A stretch of DNA of 64,000 nucleotides from Nostoc sp. S4 (GTDB lineage: Bacteria > Cyanobacteriota > Cyanobacteriia > Cyanobacteriales > Nostocaceae), in the NCBI GenBank assembly GCA_029379225.1, contig JAQYWR010000016.1:62001-126000 (forward strand), read 5' to 3'. Every line of letters starts with the position of its first letter. Position 1 is the stretch's first letter. Under the pieces are notes generated by a model that worked only from the letters and a program-made list of their open reading frames with translations, searched no databases and was not told the origin of the DNA. Shown piece by piece: positions 45,036 to 54,883 of this stretch. The position numbers and the translations under genes were made by a program.

Positions 45036-46280
45036 ATGGCAGATAGTTTTAGGCATTATCTCTTTATTTATCGATATAGTTTTTTACTTAAGTTAATTTT
45101 AGGATACCTACAGATTCAATTAGGAGTTATCCTCAACGTAGGTGTTTGGATATTTTCAGAAGTTCAGTTACAAGCTGCCCAACTACATGAAAATAGGAAA
45201 TCCCTCTCATCCTCCCCAATAAATGCAATTCAGTATGACTTAGAACCTGCAAAACCTCTGTCCCATCGATTTTTGATTGCAGCACCGGAAAACTTCAATC
45301 CCGATTTGCGACTACCGCCACCGCCACCCAAACCACCAGAGAATTCTAGCCCGCCAACAACTTCCACCAAACCGGGAACACCAAGTGCAGTTTTGGAAAG
45401 TATTGATACGGACTATCGCTATGACACAGACAACTTTGGGCAAACCAATTTATTCATCGAACCAACGTTTCAGTTTCGATTAAGAAATGGCAATAAAATC
45501 TTTTTTAAGACAGGTTTTGATTTCTTTGAGCAACGCGGTGTTGAATCAGTTAGCAATTTTCCTTTGCAAGTTGGATGGCAAGGAAAAATTGGGCAAGTGA
45601 CGTTGCAAACAGCAGCCGGAGTCGATGTGTTCGACCGTTTACCCACAGCGATTAATCTCAATGCTAAAGTAGAGGCTCCGATTTTGCCAGCACGAGTTTC
45701 GCCATCAGGCCAATTGCGATCGCTATTAGTACTATCAGGTAATTTGGAACAAGGGCCTTATAAATCCAATGCCCGAACTTTAGAAAACCAAATTACTGCT
45801 TGGCGATTTGGGCCTGATTTATACTGGCAAATTGACCGAAACACCAGCTTGTTTTCTTCATTGCGTTTGGGTAACTACAACGATGGTAATTCTGACGTAC
45901 AGACTTTTAGTAGGCTAGAGCGGAAATTCGGACAATTTTCTCTAGCAGCCAACTTATTTACTTGGAGTTACGATCGCGATTTAGAACGCACAAGTGGCTA
46001 TTTTTCACCACCAGATTTCTTAGTTTACAACGCTGAGGTAGCTTGGGAAGGGGATATTACCAAATTCTTACGCTGTCGCCTAGCAGCCAACTTAGGACGA
46101 CAGCGACTTAAAGGAGAATTCGACAACGCCAATACCTATCAAACACGCTGTACGGTAAAGCTAACACCTAATATCGAAGCAGACTTGGGCTATAGCTTTA
46201 GTAATGTCCGCAATCAAGATACAGGAGAAAGCGCTTACGGCGGTAACTCTTTAACAGGACAGTTACGTGTCAAATTTTAA
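45036..46280 (+). CDS. probable outer-membrane beta-barrel protein with proline-rich linker
   Basis: A 414-residue protein. The N-terminus has a hydrophobic segment (FLLKLILGYLQIQLGVILNV) that could be a long signal peptide. A Pro-rich stretch (LRLPPPPPKPPENSSPP) lies near residue 92. From about residue 125 to the end there are regularly alternating beta strands, such as TNLFIEPTFQFRLRNGNKIFF and FSLAANLFTWSYDRD. It closes with LTGQLRVKF; a terminal Phe is the classic barrel-assembly signal. I do not recognise a named family. Outer-membrane location is an inference from this pattern. It stands alone between recN and the signalling island. Confidence 0.72.
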   Translation: MADSFRHYLFIYRYSFLLKLILGYLQIQLGVILNVGVWIFSEVQLQAAQLHENRKSLSSSPINAIQYDLEPAKPLSHRFLIAAPENFNPDLRLPPPPPKPPENSSPPTTSTKPGTPSAVLESIDTDYRYDTDNFGQTNLFIEPTFQFRLRNGNKIFFKTGFDFFEQRGVESVSNFPLQVGWQGKIGQVTLQTAAGVDVFDRLPTAINLNAKVEAPILPARVSPSGQLRSLLVLSGNLEQGPYKSNARTLENQITAWRFGPDLYWQIDRNTSLFSSLRLGNYNDGNSDVQTFSRLERKFGQFSLAANLFTWSYDRDLERTSGYFSPPDFLVYNAEVAWEGDITKFLRCRLAANLGRQRLKGEFDNANTYQTRCTVKLTPNIEADLGYSFSNVRNQDTGESAYGGNSLTGQLRVKF

Positions 46281-46488
46281 TCAAAAGAATTCAGAAGTCA
46301 GAATCCAGTAAAAATATAGAATCAAGTGTGCTATAGATTTTTGATTTTCTTCAAATTATCAAGCTTGGTATTAAAGTTTTCTTAATTTTGACTGTTAACT
46401 TCTAACTCCTAACTTTTGAATTCTGACTCCTAATTCCTAACTCCTGAATTTTCTTTTTTTAAAATCCAAAATGGTATAAGGCTTAAAG

Positions 46489-49400
46489 ATGAAAGCACCA
46501 TTACCTGATAACGAAACACAGCGGATTGAATCTCTTTTGCAGTATAAGATCCTCGATACTCCTTCGGAAGTTGCTTTTGACGACCTGACTCGTCTAGCCT
46601 CATATATTTGTGGAACTCCCATTGCCTTAATTAGTTTAGTCGATCGCGATCGTCAGTGGTTCAAGTCAAAAGTTGGCTTGGATGCCCTGGAAACGCCCAG
46701 GGATATGGCATTCTGCGCCCATGCTATTTTGGAACCTGAAGTTTTTGTTGTCCCTGATGCAACACAAGACGAAAGGTTCGCTACAAACCCATTAGTTACT
46801 TCTGACCCTAATATTCGATTTTATGCTGGTGTAACGCTGACTAACGCTGAAGGATATGCACTAGGAACACTTTGTGTAAACGATCGTGTACCAAGAAACC
46901 TATCTTCAGAACAGATTGAAGCATTACAAATTATCGGTCGCCAGGTAATCAAACAACTAGAAATGCGCCGCAACTTAGCAAGTCTGGTGTTAGCCAATGA
47001 TACGCGCAAACAAGTACAAAAGAAACGCAAACAATTTTTTCAAAGGGTTGCTGGTGGGTTTGGGTTAGCATCAGTAATTTTAGTCTTGATTGGCGTAATT
47101 TCTTATCAGAATACAACCCTTTTAATTAATAATAATAATCAGGTACAAAGAACCCAAGAGAAAATTAATAAGCTTGAAGAACTACTGTCTGAGATGAAGG
47201 ATGCTGAAACTGGACAACGCGGTTACATCCTTACTGGACAAGAAAGTTATTTAGAACCTCACCAAGCAGCACTTAGAAACATCGATCGAACAATTGAAGA
47301 ATTGGAGGATTTAATTGCAGCTCACCCCAGCCAACAAAAGCAGTTCGTAATCCTTAAACCCCTGATAGCTGCAAAACTTACCATACTCAAACAAACTATA
47401 GACTTGCGCCAAAATCAGGGATTCGAGGCGGCATTACAGTTAATTCAGACAAATCAGGGAAAGAATCTCATGGATGATATCCGCAAGATTATCAATGAGA
47501 TGGAGAATGAGGACAAAGGATTGCTTCACCAGCAATCACAAGCTGCCAAAGCCAGTGCTAACAACACGATTTTCACACTTGCGATCGCTATTTGTCTGAG
47601 TTTTATTATTCTAGCCATACTCTACTGCTTCATTTATCGTGAAGTCAGAGAGCGTAAATTGACAGAAGAGACACTCAACCAAGAACGCAACTTTATCTCC
47701 GCAGTTCTTGATACAGCCAGTGCTTTGGTAGTAGTTGTTGACACCCAAGGGCAAATCATTCGCTTCAATCAAGCTTGCGAGCAAACAACTGGTTACTCAT
47801 TTGATGAAGTCAGAGGCAGGTATTTCTGGAATTTATTTTTAGTGCCCGAACAGGTAGAGCCAGTCAAAGCAGTGTTTCAGCAGTTGCGAAATGGTAAAGG
47901 GCCTAATGAGTACGAAAACTATTGGGTAACGAAGGATGGGAGTCGGCGACTAATTGCCTGGGCTAACACTATTTTGCAAGACTACGAGGGTCGCGTGGAA
48001 TACATTGTTGCCACGGGTATTGATATCAGCGAGCGCAAACGTACCGAACAGCATCTTAAAGCACAATATGCTACAACCCGCGTCTTAGCAGAGTCTACCA
48101 CCATTAAAGAAGCCATGCACCTAATCCTGCAAGGAATCTGCGAGAGTTTGGGAGCGGCTGTGAGTGAAATTTGGATGGTGGATCGGGAAGTTAATATACT
48201 GACTTTTTTAGATAATTGGTATAAAACATCATTAGAAATGCATGAATTTGACATACTCAGTCGGCAGATAACTTTTGCGCCCGGAATTGGATTGCCTGGT
48301 CGTGTATGGGCTAATGCCGAACCTGTTTGGATTACTGATGTTGCTAAAGATAGCGGTTTTGTGCGCTTAAAAATCGCTGCCGAAGCAGGACTGCATGGAG
48401 CTTTTGGTTTTCCCATCCGGGGAGGTAAAAAAATCCTTGGTGTGATTACTTGCTTCAGCCATGAAATCCAGCAACCCGACCCAGATTTGGCAGAAGTGAT
48501 GAATTCTATTGGCGAGCAAGTCGGACAATTTATTGAGCGCAAACAAGCAGAAGAAGAACTTCAACGCCAAAACTTGCGATCGCAATTATTTACTGAAATC
48601 ACCCTGAAGATTCGCCAGTCTTTGCAAATTAAAGAAATTCTGCAAATCGCTGTTACAGAGGTACAGAAAATTCTCCATAGCGATCGAGTCTTAATCTATC
48701 AGCCTGATGAATCTACAAGCACCATCGTCGAAGCAGTAGTTTCTGGGTGGTTGACAATCAAAGAGAAAAAGCTCACTGAAACTTACTTTCAAGCAGAGTA
48801 TCTACAACAGTACTATCTACAGCAGTATCGTCAAAAACGAAATTCCGGGCTTGCAGATTTAGATCTAGGTGAAGTGCAAAAAAATCATATAGAATTACTC
48901 CAACAATTTGGAGTCAAGTCCAATTTAGTTGTGCCCATTCTTGTTAAAGAAGAACTCTGCGGTTTACTAATTGTTCATCAGTGCGGTAGTTCTCGCCAAT
49001 GGTCTAGCTTTGAAACTCATCTTTTGCGGCAAATAGCCGACCAAGTAGGTATCGCCTTAGCCCAAGCCCAAATGTTAGATGCAGAAACTCAACAGCGACG
49101 AGAACTTGAAGTTGCTCGTCACGAAGCTGAATTAGCTTCTAAAACCAAAAGTGCTTTTTTAGCTAACATGAGCCATGAAATTCGTACCCCCATGAATGCT
49201 GTATTGGGGATGACAGGCTTAATGTTGGAAACTCCCCTCAACTGGGAGCAACGGGATTTTATGGAAACAATTCGCATTAGTGGAGATGCACTGTTAAGCC
49301 TAATTAACGAAATTTTGGATCTGTCTAAACTTGAAGCTGGGGAGATGGTGTTAGAAACTCTAGATTTTAACTTATCTACCTGCATAGAAGAAGTGCTGGA

Positions 49401-51225
49401 ATTATTGGCTCCCCCAGCCCATAATAAGGGATTAGAAATAGCAGCCTTGATTTATCCTAACGTCCCCACCGATCTCCAAGGTGATGCTGGTCGTTTGCGA
49501 CAAATCTTGATGAACTTAATCAGCAATGCGATCAAATTCACCAGCAGTGGAGAAGTAGTAGTACGAGTAGAATTGCGATCGCACTCCTCGACTACAGCCA
49601 CCATCTATTTTGCCATCATAGATACCGGTCTTGGCATTAGCTCCCAAGACCAATCCAAACTATTTACGCCATTTACCCAAGTAGATGCTTCCACCACCCG
49701 CAAGTATGGCGGTACAGGTTTGGGATTAGCTATCTGCAAGCAACTAGTGAACTTGATGGGAGGAGAAATTGGCGTAGAAAGTCATCCGGGTAAAGGATCT
49801 AAATTTTGGTTTGAAATAACTCTTCCCAAACAACTTCAGCCAATTTCCTCAATACACGATGGCTTCGCCAACGCCAAGGGCGAACCCGCACTTCTAACTA
49901 ATCGCCGCTTGTTAGTAGTCGATGATAATGCTACTAATCGCAAAATTATCCACTATCAAGCTACCCGTTGGGGGATGGTAGTAGACCAAGCTGCTTCTGC
50001 TACTATTGCCCTCAAAACTATTGAACAAGCTGCTAAGCACAACAGTTTCTATGACATTGCTGTGATTGACATGCAGATGCCAGAAATAAATGGCCTGACT
50101 TTGGGAGAGCAAATTAAGAACAATCGGGCGATCGCACACTTACCTTTGATTATGCTCACCTCTACTAATCAACGGGATGAAGTTCAACAAGCGCTAAAAA
50201 TTGGATTCGCGGCTTATTTGGTCAAACCTGTAAAGCCGTCCCGACTTCTCGATACGATTGTGGCTATTTTAGAAACGCAATTAGAACCGAAACAAGAGGA
50301 GGCGGTGACGCAAACAGGAACCACTGCGCCCTTGCGGTTCCCCGACTTAAACCAAGTGGCGTTGAAAGACCCAGAGAATCTATCTAGTCCATTCCCCATG
50401 TCCCCGTGTCTTCCCGTTCCCGCTTCTTCTTTCTCCATTTCTAACTCTCCCAAATTAAGAATTCTTTTAGCTGAAGATAATTTGGTAAATCAGAAAGTAG
50501 CTTTGAAGCAACTCCAGAGTCTCGGCTACAGTGCTGATGTTGCTGCTAATGGGCAAGAAGTGTTGCAGTTATTAGAAAAAATCCCTTACGATTTAATTTT
50601 GATGGACTGCCAAATGCCAGTTCTTGATGGTTTAGAAGCCACAAAAGAAATTCATCGTTGGCAAGAAAACTGCTTTGCGGGTGGTCGTCGTCCTGTGGTA
50701 ATTGCAATGACAGCTAATGCGATGAAAGAAGACAAACAAATGTGTCTAGATGCAGGCATGGATGACTATTTGAGCAAGCCAGTAATCAAGGAAAAATTGG
50801 CAGCGGCTCTAGAGCGTTGGGCTATGCTGATATTGCCCAAACAAACTGTTGTTTCAAAGCAGACAATTAGTACAAAAGATGCTGATTTAGTTGACCTACC
50901 AATAGATTGGGAACGCTTGCATCAACTTTCAGAAAATAATCCAGAATTTGAAATTGAATTACTACAAATATTTGTAGAAGATATTCAAGCGCGTTTAGAA
51001 ATAATTCAAATGGCGATCGCAGCTCATGATTTTGAGCAACTAGCGCGAGAAGCGCATCAAATTAAAGGTGCTAGTGCCAATATGGGTATTACAATCATGC
51101 ACCAGGCGGCAGAAAAATTAGAACAACTAGCTCGCAATCAAGAGCGTCGAGGTACTAATAAATTCGTTTTAGAGTTAGAAGAGTTTGTTAAACGCATTCA
51201 AGAGTTTTTAATGATTGCTAATTAG
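46489..51225 (+). CDS. hybrid histidine kinase: GAF-CHASE3-PAS-GAF-GAF-HisKA-HATPase-REC-REC-HPt
   Basis: A 1578-residue phosphorelay protein. An N-terminal GAF-like domain (about 20-165) precedes TM1 (about 190-210). Then CHASE3 ([20 protein letters not shown]), TM2 (about 362-384), a PAS domain ([20 protein letters not shown]) and two GAF domains (about 530-860). HisKA has [14 protein letters not shown], His near 895. The HATPase has [19 protein letters not shown] and [12 protein letters not shown]1 (LLVVDDN, about 1141) and REC2 (ILLAEDN, about 1325) are followed by HPt ([13 protein letters not shown], His near 1523). Linkers after the HATPase and between the RECs contain dispersed-repeat translations ([25 protein letters not shown]). 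REC2-HPt is nearly identical to that of the kinase at 54884. Confidence 0.93.
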   Translation: MKAPLPDNETQRIESLLQYKILDTPSEVAFDDLTRLASYICGTPIALISLVDRDRQWFKSKVGLDALETPRDMAFCAHAILEPEVFVVPDATQDERFATNPLVTSDPNIRFYAGVTLTNAEGYALGTLCVNDRVPRNLSSEQIEALQIIGRQVIKQLEMRRNLASLVLANDTRKQVQKKRKQFFQRVAGGFGLASVILVLIGVISYQNTTLLINNNNQVQRTQEKINKLEELLSEMKDAETGQRGYILTGQESYLEPHQAALRNIDRTIEELEDLIAAHPSQQKQFVILKPLIAAKLTILKQTIDLRQNQGFEAALQLIQTNQGKNLMDDIRKIINEMENEDKGLLHQQSQAAKASANNTIFTLAIAICLSFIILAILYCFIYREVRERKLTEETLNQERNFISAVLDTASALVVVVDTQGQIIRFNQACEQTTGYSFDEVRGRYFWNLFLVPEQVEPVKAVFQQLRNGKGPNEYENYWVTKDGSRRLIAWANTILQDYEGRVEYIVATGIDISERKRTEQHLKAQYATTRVLAESTTIKEAMHLILQGICESLGAAVSEIWMVDREVNILTFLDNWYKTSLEMHEFDILSRQITFAPGIGLPGRVWANAEPVWITDVAKDSGFVRLKIAAEAGLHGAFGFPIRGGKKILGVITCFSHEIQQPDPDLAEVMNSIGEQVGQFIERKQAEEELQRQNLRSQLFTEITLKIRQSLQIKEILQIAVTEVQKILHSDRVLIYQPDESTSTIVEAVVSGWLTIKEKKLTETYFQAEYLQQYYLQQYRQKRNSGLADLDLGEVQKNHIELLQQFGVKSNLVVPILVKEELCGLLIVHQCGSSRQWSSFETHLLRQIADQVGIALAQAQMLDAETQQRRELEVARHEAELASKTKSAFLANMSHEIRTPMNAVLGMTGLMLETPLNWEQRDFMETIRISGDALLSLINEILDLSKLEAGEMVLETLDFNLSTCIEEVLELLAPPAHNKGLEIAALIYPNVPTDLQGDAGRLRQILMNLISNAIKFTSSGEVVVRVELRSHSSTTATIYFAIIDTGLGISSQDQSKLFTPFTQVDASTTRKYGGTGLGLAICKQLVNLMGGEIGVESHPGKGSKFWFEITLPKQLQPISSIHDGFANAKGEPALLTNRRLLVVDDNATNRKIIHYQATRWGMVVDQAASATIALKTIEQAAKHNSFYDIAVIDMQMPEINGLTLGEQIKNNRAIAHLPLIMLTSTNQRDEVQQALKIGFAAYLVKPVKPSRLLDTIVAILETQLEPKQEEAVTQTGTTAPLRFPDLNQVALKDPENLSSPFPMSPCLPVPASSFSISNSPKLRILLAEDNLVNQKVALKQLQSLGYSADVAANGQEVLQLLEKIPYDLILMDCQMPVLDGLEATKEIHRWQENCFAGGRRPVVIAMTANAMKEDKQMCLDAGMDDYLSKPVIKEKLAAALERWAMLILPKQTVVSKQTISTKDADLVDLPIDWERLHQLSENNPEFEIELLQIFVEDIQARLEIIQMAIAAHDFEQLAREAHQIKGASANMGITIMHQAAEKLEQLARNQERRGTNKFVLELEEFVKRIQEFLMIAN

Positions 51226-51330
51226 TCATTTATCATTTGGAAATAACTAATTTTATTTGATAGATATAACTTGTAAACAAATGGGAATAATAAATTTGAT
51301 GTCCTCAAAGTAGGTTCTGAGGTTTTCCTG

Positions 51331-51957
51331 ATGAGTCAGATGAGTAGAGACGATGTCCGAGAACGGCTGGGCAATATCGATCAGATCCGCGATATTATTT
51401 TTGGTACACAGCTAAGAGAGTACGAAAATCGATTTAGTAAACTGGAGTCAGATATTTCTTTGTTGCAACAACAAATGCGATCGCATGTTGAGCAACTCAA
51501 GTCCAACTTTTCCACCGAACTCAAAGCGGGGTTTGAGGCAGTAGAGAAAAAGCTAAAGTCACTCAACATCACAACTCAAGAAGAAACTCTTGACTTACGC
51601 CAACAAGTCGATCGACTTAATAAAAAGTTCTCTAGTAGTGTTCAGTCCCTTGATGACGCCTTAGATAGCCAAACTACCTCAATCCGAGATGAAATCTTTC
51701 AAACTAAAGTCCAATTACAAGATGATGTTACCGCCCTGCGGGATCTAATTTTAGAAGAAATAGATCGCCGCTTTTCACAGTTGACAAACACCAAGGTTTC
51801 TAAAGATGATATAGCTGAAACTTTGTTTGCCTTAGGAATGCGCCTGAAAGAAACTGAATTTATTCCTCAGCTACGAGAAGCCGCCGATGAAAGCAGCAAC
51901 GATTATACTGCCGTACCGCTTCTAGAAACTACAAAATTGTCAAAAATGTTAACTTAG
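51331..51957 (+). CDS. coiled-coil protein of the GTPase/OmpA cluster
   Basis: A 208-residue soluble protein without membrane segments. It begins MSQMSRDDVRERLGNIDQIR, then FGTQLREYENRFSKLESDIS. Heptad-rich helices run through about residues 25-155 (EKKLKSLNITTQEETLDLRQQ; LDSQTTSIRDEIFQTK). A C-terminal ALGMRLKETEFIPQL segment and a polar tail follow. I recognise no enzyme domain; it looks like a scaffold. It lies 105 bp after the large kinase and 174 bp before the OmpA-like gene, all on the plus strand. GAGG lies about 9 nt before the ATG. A role as adaptor in this cluster is an inference. Confidence 0.75.
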   Translation: MSQMSRDDVRERLGNIDQIRDIIFGTQLREYENRFSKLESDISLLQQQMRSHVEQLKSNFSTELKAGFEAVEKKLKSLNITTQEETLDLRQQVDRLNKKFSSSVQSLDDALDSQTTSIRDEIFQTKVQLQDDVTALRDLILEEIDRRFSQLTNTKVSKDDIAETLFALGMRLKETEFIPQLREAADESSNDYTAVPLLETTKLSKMLT

Positions 51958-52131
51958 TCCAACAGTACAGTAAAGTTACATTCTTAATCACAGTAGAAGA
52001 TGAAGGGGATGAGGTAAATAATTTTTAACCGGAGCTTTCAAAGTCTCCGGCTCGTTCCTAATTCCTAACTCAGCACGGTCTAAAAGTACCGAAGAAAGCT
52101 AACAGCACTTTTCAAGACGAGATTTACTGAT

Positions 52132-54321
52132 ATGACTCAAGTAGAACATTCAATTTCTCAATCTCTTGAATTAAAAGAAGAAGAAGTTATACAGCTTGAG
52201 AATTTAGTACATTTACTTGTGGAACTCAAAATTATTGATTCGCCTCAGCAATCTTTTTCTCCATTAGGATTAGAAAATAATAATACTTACGAATATTTTC
52301 CCATAAAAAATGAATTCTTGCAACTTACTTCAGTTCCATTGGAGGTGTGTGAAGCTTATTTAGAGTCTACTTTTAATTCTATTTGTCACGTACCTAATTT
52401 TTCAAAAATTGCTGAACAAGAGTTAGAAAAATCTGTTGAAATATATACAGAGTATGAGAACATTCCTGAAAAATCAGAGGATGCATTTCAAAAATTACAA
52501 CAAATTTTAGTTGGACGTGATCTAGCAGAATTAAATAATATTATTAATCAAATTAAAGAAAAAACAACAAAATTAGAATATCAAATTTATGAACCAAAAG
52601 AGTTAATCAATCTATTGTTACCCTGGATCTCTGAGCTTTTAAAACTGAAGCTGGCTGAATCAAAAGAGGAAATTATAGAGATAATTGCTCCTATTATCGA
52701 TCGCACTATCCGTAGTCGTACTGAACAAGATAGAGCGAGCATGAGTGAAGCGATCGCACCTGCTGTTCCTCTAGCAATTTCCCAACAAATTATTGTTGCA
52801 CCACAGGAAGTATCAGATGCAATCGCTCCGGCAATAGGACGAGCAATTAAAAAGCAAGTTGAAATTGAAGAAAATATTGTCGTTGATGCACTCTACCCAA
52901 TTATTGGTAGTACCATAGCCAAATATATGGCAGAGACAATCCGTGCTATTAACCGACAAGTTGAAGAAACCCTCAGTATAGAAGGAATTAAACGCAAAAT
53001 TCGTGCCAAGTTACAGGGGGTTTCAGAAGCAGAATTAATTCTTAAAGAAGCTCTGCCATTTGCAATTCAAGCCATTTTCTTAATTCATAAAGCATCTGGT
53101 TTAATTATCTCAAATATTCAACGCTCTGATGCACAGCAGCTTGAGGCTGAAATGGTAGCAGGAATGCTGACTGCGATTCGCAGCTTCGCCAATGATTGCA
53201 TTAATCAATCTGGAGGTGTGACTGAATTAGATACAATTGCTTACGGAACCTCACAAATTATTTTAGAAGTTGCAGGCTACTGTTATTTAGCCACTGTTAT
53301 TCAAGGAGAGCCAAGCAAAAAGTTTATTGATAAAATGCGGAAGAATTTCACTAAAGTTATTAAAAAGCATGGCGAGATAATTGAAAATTTTGACGGTGAT
53401 TTAGATACTATTCCTAGTGAAGTTAATGCACTTTTGCAAGAACTCCAAGAGATAGCTATTCAGCATAAAAATAAAAAAAATCTCTTTTCACCTTTACTAA
53501 TATTCGGTTTGACAGTTCTCGGCAGCATTTTTATTCCTTGGGGCTTTTGGCAATACCATACTGAAGTGATACGTTCTGTTGAAAATAAAACTTTGTTAGC
53601 TCTAACTTCTACTCCTGAATTAGCTGTGTATCGGTTAACAGTGCAAGTAGAACATAAGAAATTAAAATTAACTGGACGATTACCAAATCAGCTTCTTCGT
53701 CAGAAAGCTGAAGAAATTGTCAAACTAATCTCTCCTAATTGGTTAATTGACAATCAAATTTTATTAGTAGAAATACCAGCAGATCCTGTGTTAGCTGCTG
53801 CTGAAGTTAAACGAGTTACGGTAATTTTAAATCAAACAGAGGGTACAGCTATTTTTAGTCGATACATTGCTGGTAAAGTATTTATTGAAGGTACTGTTAA
53901 CAGGATTGCAGATGCTCGAACTATTTCTCATGCATTTGAGGAAATTCCAGGTGTAAAATTTGTGTCTAGTGCAGTGCGAGTAGAACCTTTACAGATTGAA
54001 GTGCGATTTTACTTTCAACCTGAGTCAGCCAGTCTGGTGAAAGCTGATTTAGAACATAAAGTTAAACGGGTGAAATTTTTTCTCAATCAGCACCCAAATC
54101 AACATTTAAAAATCATTGGTTATAGTTATGACCATAGTAGTAAAAATACCTCTCAAAGATTAGCACTGATGCGAGCAAAAGCTGTACAACAAGCATTGAT
54201 TAAATTAGGTATTGAACCATCTCGTCTACAAATAATTGCTAGAACAACTTTCCCACCAGGAATTGATGCAACACAACCCTTGTGGTTAAGCCGCTGTGTG
54301 ATTATACAAACAATAAACTAA
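52132..54321 (+). CDS. membrane-spanning protein with C-terminal OmpA-like domain
   Basis: A 729-residue protein. The first 450 residues are soluble and helical with no signal peptide, and contain a repeated EAIAPAVPLAISQQI / DAIAPAIGRAIKKQV pattern near 205-245. One membrane span follows at about 454-475 (LLIFGLTVLGSIFIPWGFW). Then come BON-like alpha/beta repeats (about 500-635, e.g. VFIEGTVNRIADARTI) and an OmpA-like domain (about 640-725, VRFYFQPESASLVKADL, LMRAKAVQQALIKLGIEPSRL). The usual GHTD motif is replaced by GYSYDHSS, so peptidoglycan binding is doubtful. Topology suggests cytoplasmic N-terminus and periplasmic C-terminus. The Ras-like GTPase gene starts 33 bp after its stop. Confidence 0.82.
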   Translation: MTQVEHSISQSLELKEEEVIQLENLVHLLVELKIIDSPQQSFSPLGLENNNTYEYFPIKNEFLQLTSVPLEVCEAYLESTFNSICHVPNFSKIAEQELEKSVEIYTEYENIPEKSEDAFQKLQQILVGRDLAELNNIINQIKEKTTKLEYQIYEPKELINLLLPWISELLKLKLAESKEEIIEIIAPIIDRTIRSRTEQDRASMSEAIAPAVPLAISQQIIVAPQEVSDAIAPAIGRAIKKQVEIEENIVVDALYPIIGSTIAKYMAETIRAINRQVEETLSIEGIKRKIRAKLQGVSEAELILKEALPFAIQAIFLIHKASGLIISNIQRSDAQQLEAEMVAGMLTAIRSFANDCINQSGGVTELDTIAYGTSQIILEVAGYCYLATVIQGEPSKKFIDKMRKNFTKVIKKHGEIIENFDGDLDTIPSEVNALLQELQEIAIQHKNKKNLFSPLLIFGLTVLGSIFIPWGFWQYHTEVIRSVENKTLLALTSTPELAVYRLTVQVEHKKLKLTGRLPNQLLRQKAEEIVKLISPNWLIDNQILLVEIPADPVLAAAEVKRVTVILNQTEGTAIFSRYIAGKVFIEGTVNRIADARTISHAFEEIPGVKFVSSAVRVEPLQIEVRFYFQPESASLVKADLEHKVKRVKFFLNQHPNQHLKIIGYSYDHSSKNTSQRLALMRAKAVQQALIKLGIEPSRLQIIARTTFPPGIDATQPLWLSRCVIIQTIN

Positions 54322-54354
54322 TAATTTTCAATTTTAGGTAACTACAATTTATAT

Positions 54355-54879
54355 ATGTCTACAATCTCTAAAAAAATATGCTTATTTGGTGATTTTGGGG
54401 TTGGTAAAACTAGTTTAATTCGGCAATTTGTTGAATGTAAGTTTAGTGATGAATATCTTTCAACTGTAGGAGTAAAAATTTCTCGAAAGTTAGTTAGTTT
54501 TTCTAAAAAAGGTATATCTAGTGAACAAAGTTTACAACTTATAATTTGGGATATTGAAGGTAGTAACAAATTTAAAGCAGTTGCTCAAAATTATTTCCAA
54601 GGTTCTAAAGGTGCTGTAATAGTTGGTGATGTGACACAACCAGAAACCCTCAACCATCTCCAAGAACATATTCAAACTTTTCTAACTGTTAATCCTCAAA
54701 GTTATATTATTGTTGCACTGAACAAATCAGATATGATTGCAGGGGAATATTTAGAAAATATCCGCAAAATGTATCAATTCAGTAACCAAATTAATGTATT
54801 AGATACTTATATAACTTCAGCAAAAACTGGCAACAATGTTAATGAAATATTTCAAAGTTTAGCTAATCGTTTAATTTAG
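54355..54879 (+). CDS. Ras-like small GTPase with atypical P-loop and switch II
   Basis: A 174-residue Ras/Rab-like GTP-binding protein of the prokaryotic Rup type. G1 is GDFGVGKTS; G2 Thr lies in YLSTVGVKI; G3 is IWDIEGSNKF; G4 is ALNKSDMI; G5 is ITSAKTG. The position equal to Ras Gly12 is Phe, and Gln61 of the DTAGQ box is Ser (DIEGS). Intrinsic hydrolysis may thus be slow, and no lipid-modification Cys is present at the C-terminus. It sits 33 bp after the OmpA-like gene and 4 bp before the second hybrid kinase, so translation is probably coupled. GTP binding is well supported; its effector is unknown. Confidence 0.92.
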   Translation: MSTISKKICLFGDFGVGKTSLIRQFVECKFSDEYLSTVGVKISRKLVSFSKKGISSEQSLQLIIWDIEGSNKFKAVAQNYFQGSKGAVIVGDVTQPETLNHLQEHIQTFLTVNPQSYIIVALNKSDMIAGEYLENIRKMYQFSNQINVLDTYITSAKTGNNVNEIFQSLANRLI

Positions 54880-54883
54880 GAAA

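Noticed and set aside
52029..52050. CCGGAG/CTCCGG hairpin before the OmpA-like gene as a terminator
   Set aside because: Only a 6-bp stem and no T-run follows; an internal attenuator cannot be excluded, but the evidence is too thin.
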